Origin: DASWVC01 sp036401335
GTDB taxonomy: Bacteria > Verrucomicrobiota > Verrucomicrobiia > Chthoniobacterales > JAFAMB01
Direction: 5' to 3'
Assembly: GCA_036401335.1 (NCBI GenBank)
Contig: DASWVC010000232.1
Span: 1-22,422 of the forward strand
Length of the DNA stretch: 22,422 nt
Shown here: positions 21,972-22,422 of the stretch, in pieces
Numbering within the stretch: position 1 is the first letter of the stretch
How the letters are laid out: every line of letters starts with the position of its first letter
The notes under the pieces: generated by a model
Databases searched by the model: none
Told to the model about the DNA's origin: nothing
Seen by the model: only the letters and a program-made list of their open reading frames with translations
Program-made: the position numbers and the translations under genes

Positions 21972-22205
21972 ATGCAGAACAATTTACAAGCACAATGGAA
22001 CGAGTATCAGCGCATGCTGCAGGAAGATCCGCTAAAAGGAGGTATTATTGCATTTGCCGCCGGCCTTCTGCTCAGCCTGTTTCCCATCGGGCGTCTGATT
22101 GGCCTGCTCTTCAAATTGGTGCTGTTTGCTGTTAAGCCGGCGCTGCTGGTGTTGGGGGCTGTCAAAGCCTACGAGTACGCCCAAAATTACGGGAAACAGC
22201 CCTAG
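21972..22205 (+). CDS. Small membrane protein of unknown function
   Basis: The 77-residue protein starts with a polar helix (MQNNLQAQWNEYQRMLQEDP). Two close hydrophobic stretches follow, about 23-38 (GGIIAFAAGLLLSLFP) and 40-63 (GRLIGLLFKLVLFAVKPALL), and a short polar tail ends in YAQNYGKQP. It looks like a hairpin membrane protein. I do not recognise a named family, although an N-terminal polar helix with a glycine-rich segment is reminiscent of small DUF883/ElaB-like proteins. It follows the hydrolase gene by 48 bases on the same strand and may be cotranscribed. Confidence 0.7.
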   Translation: MQNNLQAQWNEYQRMLQEDPLKGGIIAFAAGLLLSLFPIGRLIGLLFKLVLFAVKPALLVLGAVKAYEYAQNYGKQP

Positions 22206-22236
22206 GGACGCTCCGGGCCGGGAAGTTTGTCCTCAA

Positions 22237-22256
22237 GCGCCGTCCTTTAGCGGCGC
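22237..22256. other. Hairpin downstream of the small membrane protein gene
   Basis: GCGCCG (22237-22242) and CGGCGC (22251-22256) form a perfect six-pair stem around loop TCCTTTAG. An outer GTCC/GGAC pair (22229-22232 and 22257-22260) could extend it past a bulge. There is no T-tract after it on either strand. A terminator for the plus-strand genes is possible. The remainder of 22206-22348 holds no gene I can support. Confidence 0.35.
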
Positions 22257-22348
22257 GGACAGAGGAGCGTTGCAGCACGGCTGGCTGCGGGGTGCCATCC
22301 TCCGAGGCGCACGCTCCTTTAAAAAGCACGCTTAGGGTTTATAGCGGA

Positions 22349-22421
<73 letters not shown>

Positions 22422-22422
22422 G

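Overview
The window is about 22.4 kb of GC-rich bacterial DNA, densely coding on both strands. It carries mostly housekeeping and metabolic genes, with no phage, transposase, CRISPR or recognisable defence genes. The gene set is compatible with a soil or freshwater member of the Verrucomicrobiota or a relative in the PVC group: a conserved unknown gene of a type I associate with that phylum, a GH172/DUF2961 enzyme, a COG1579 coiled-coil zinc-ribbon protein and a sugar ABC system. This placement is an inference from gene content; no 16S or other marker tree was possible.

Layout. Positions 1-2014 hold an unrecognised protein, open at the window edge, and an SRPBCC-fold protein one base downstream. 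A fumarylacetoacetate-hydrolase family gene (2070-2906) and uvrB (3067-5247) follow. An AT-rich patch of degenerate 9-bp repeats (5262-5387) separates uvrB from a GH172/DUF2961 glycoside hydrolase gene, which overlaps tail-to-tail with holA (DNA polymerase III delta) on the minus strand. Divergent from holA are a HerA-like (DUF853) ATPase and a small four-helix membrane protein, facing a TauE/SafE-type permease. Next on the minus strand come a COG1579 zinc-ribbon protein and nagZ, which is divergent from a tight plus-strand cluster nadD - rsfS - SirB1/transglutaminase-like - cinA.

The nadD-to-cinA cluster joins NAD synthesis (NadD), NMN recycling (CinA/PncC activity) and ribosome silencing (RsfS). 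Its rsfS has no usable ATG, GTG or TTG. The only start that keeps the conserved N-terminal helix and sits correctly behind a perfect AAGGAG is an ATC codon. This is the most interesting feature seen. A 250-bp hairpin-rich gap separates cinA from a convergent minus-strand sugar ABC operon in the order permease, binding protein, ATPase, with a strong hairpin between the last two genes. The right end has a small lipoprotein, an L,D-transpeptidase, a metallo-beta-lactamase-fold hydrolase, a 77-residue membrane protein and a tRNA with anticodon CAT, best read as tRNA-Ile2.

No complete novel multi-gene system is evident. Points worth following are the rsfS start, the dispersed 9-bp repeat family (one array overlaps the 5' end of the GH172 gene and could encode a signal-peptide-like segment), the structured cinA/ABC gap, and the uncharacterised first gene.
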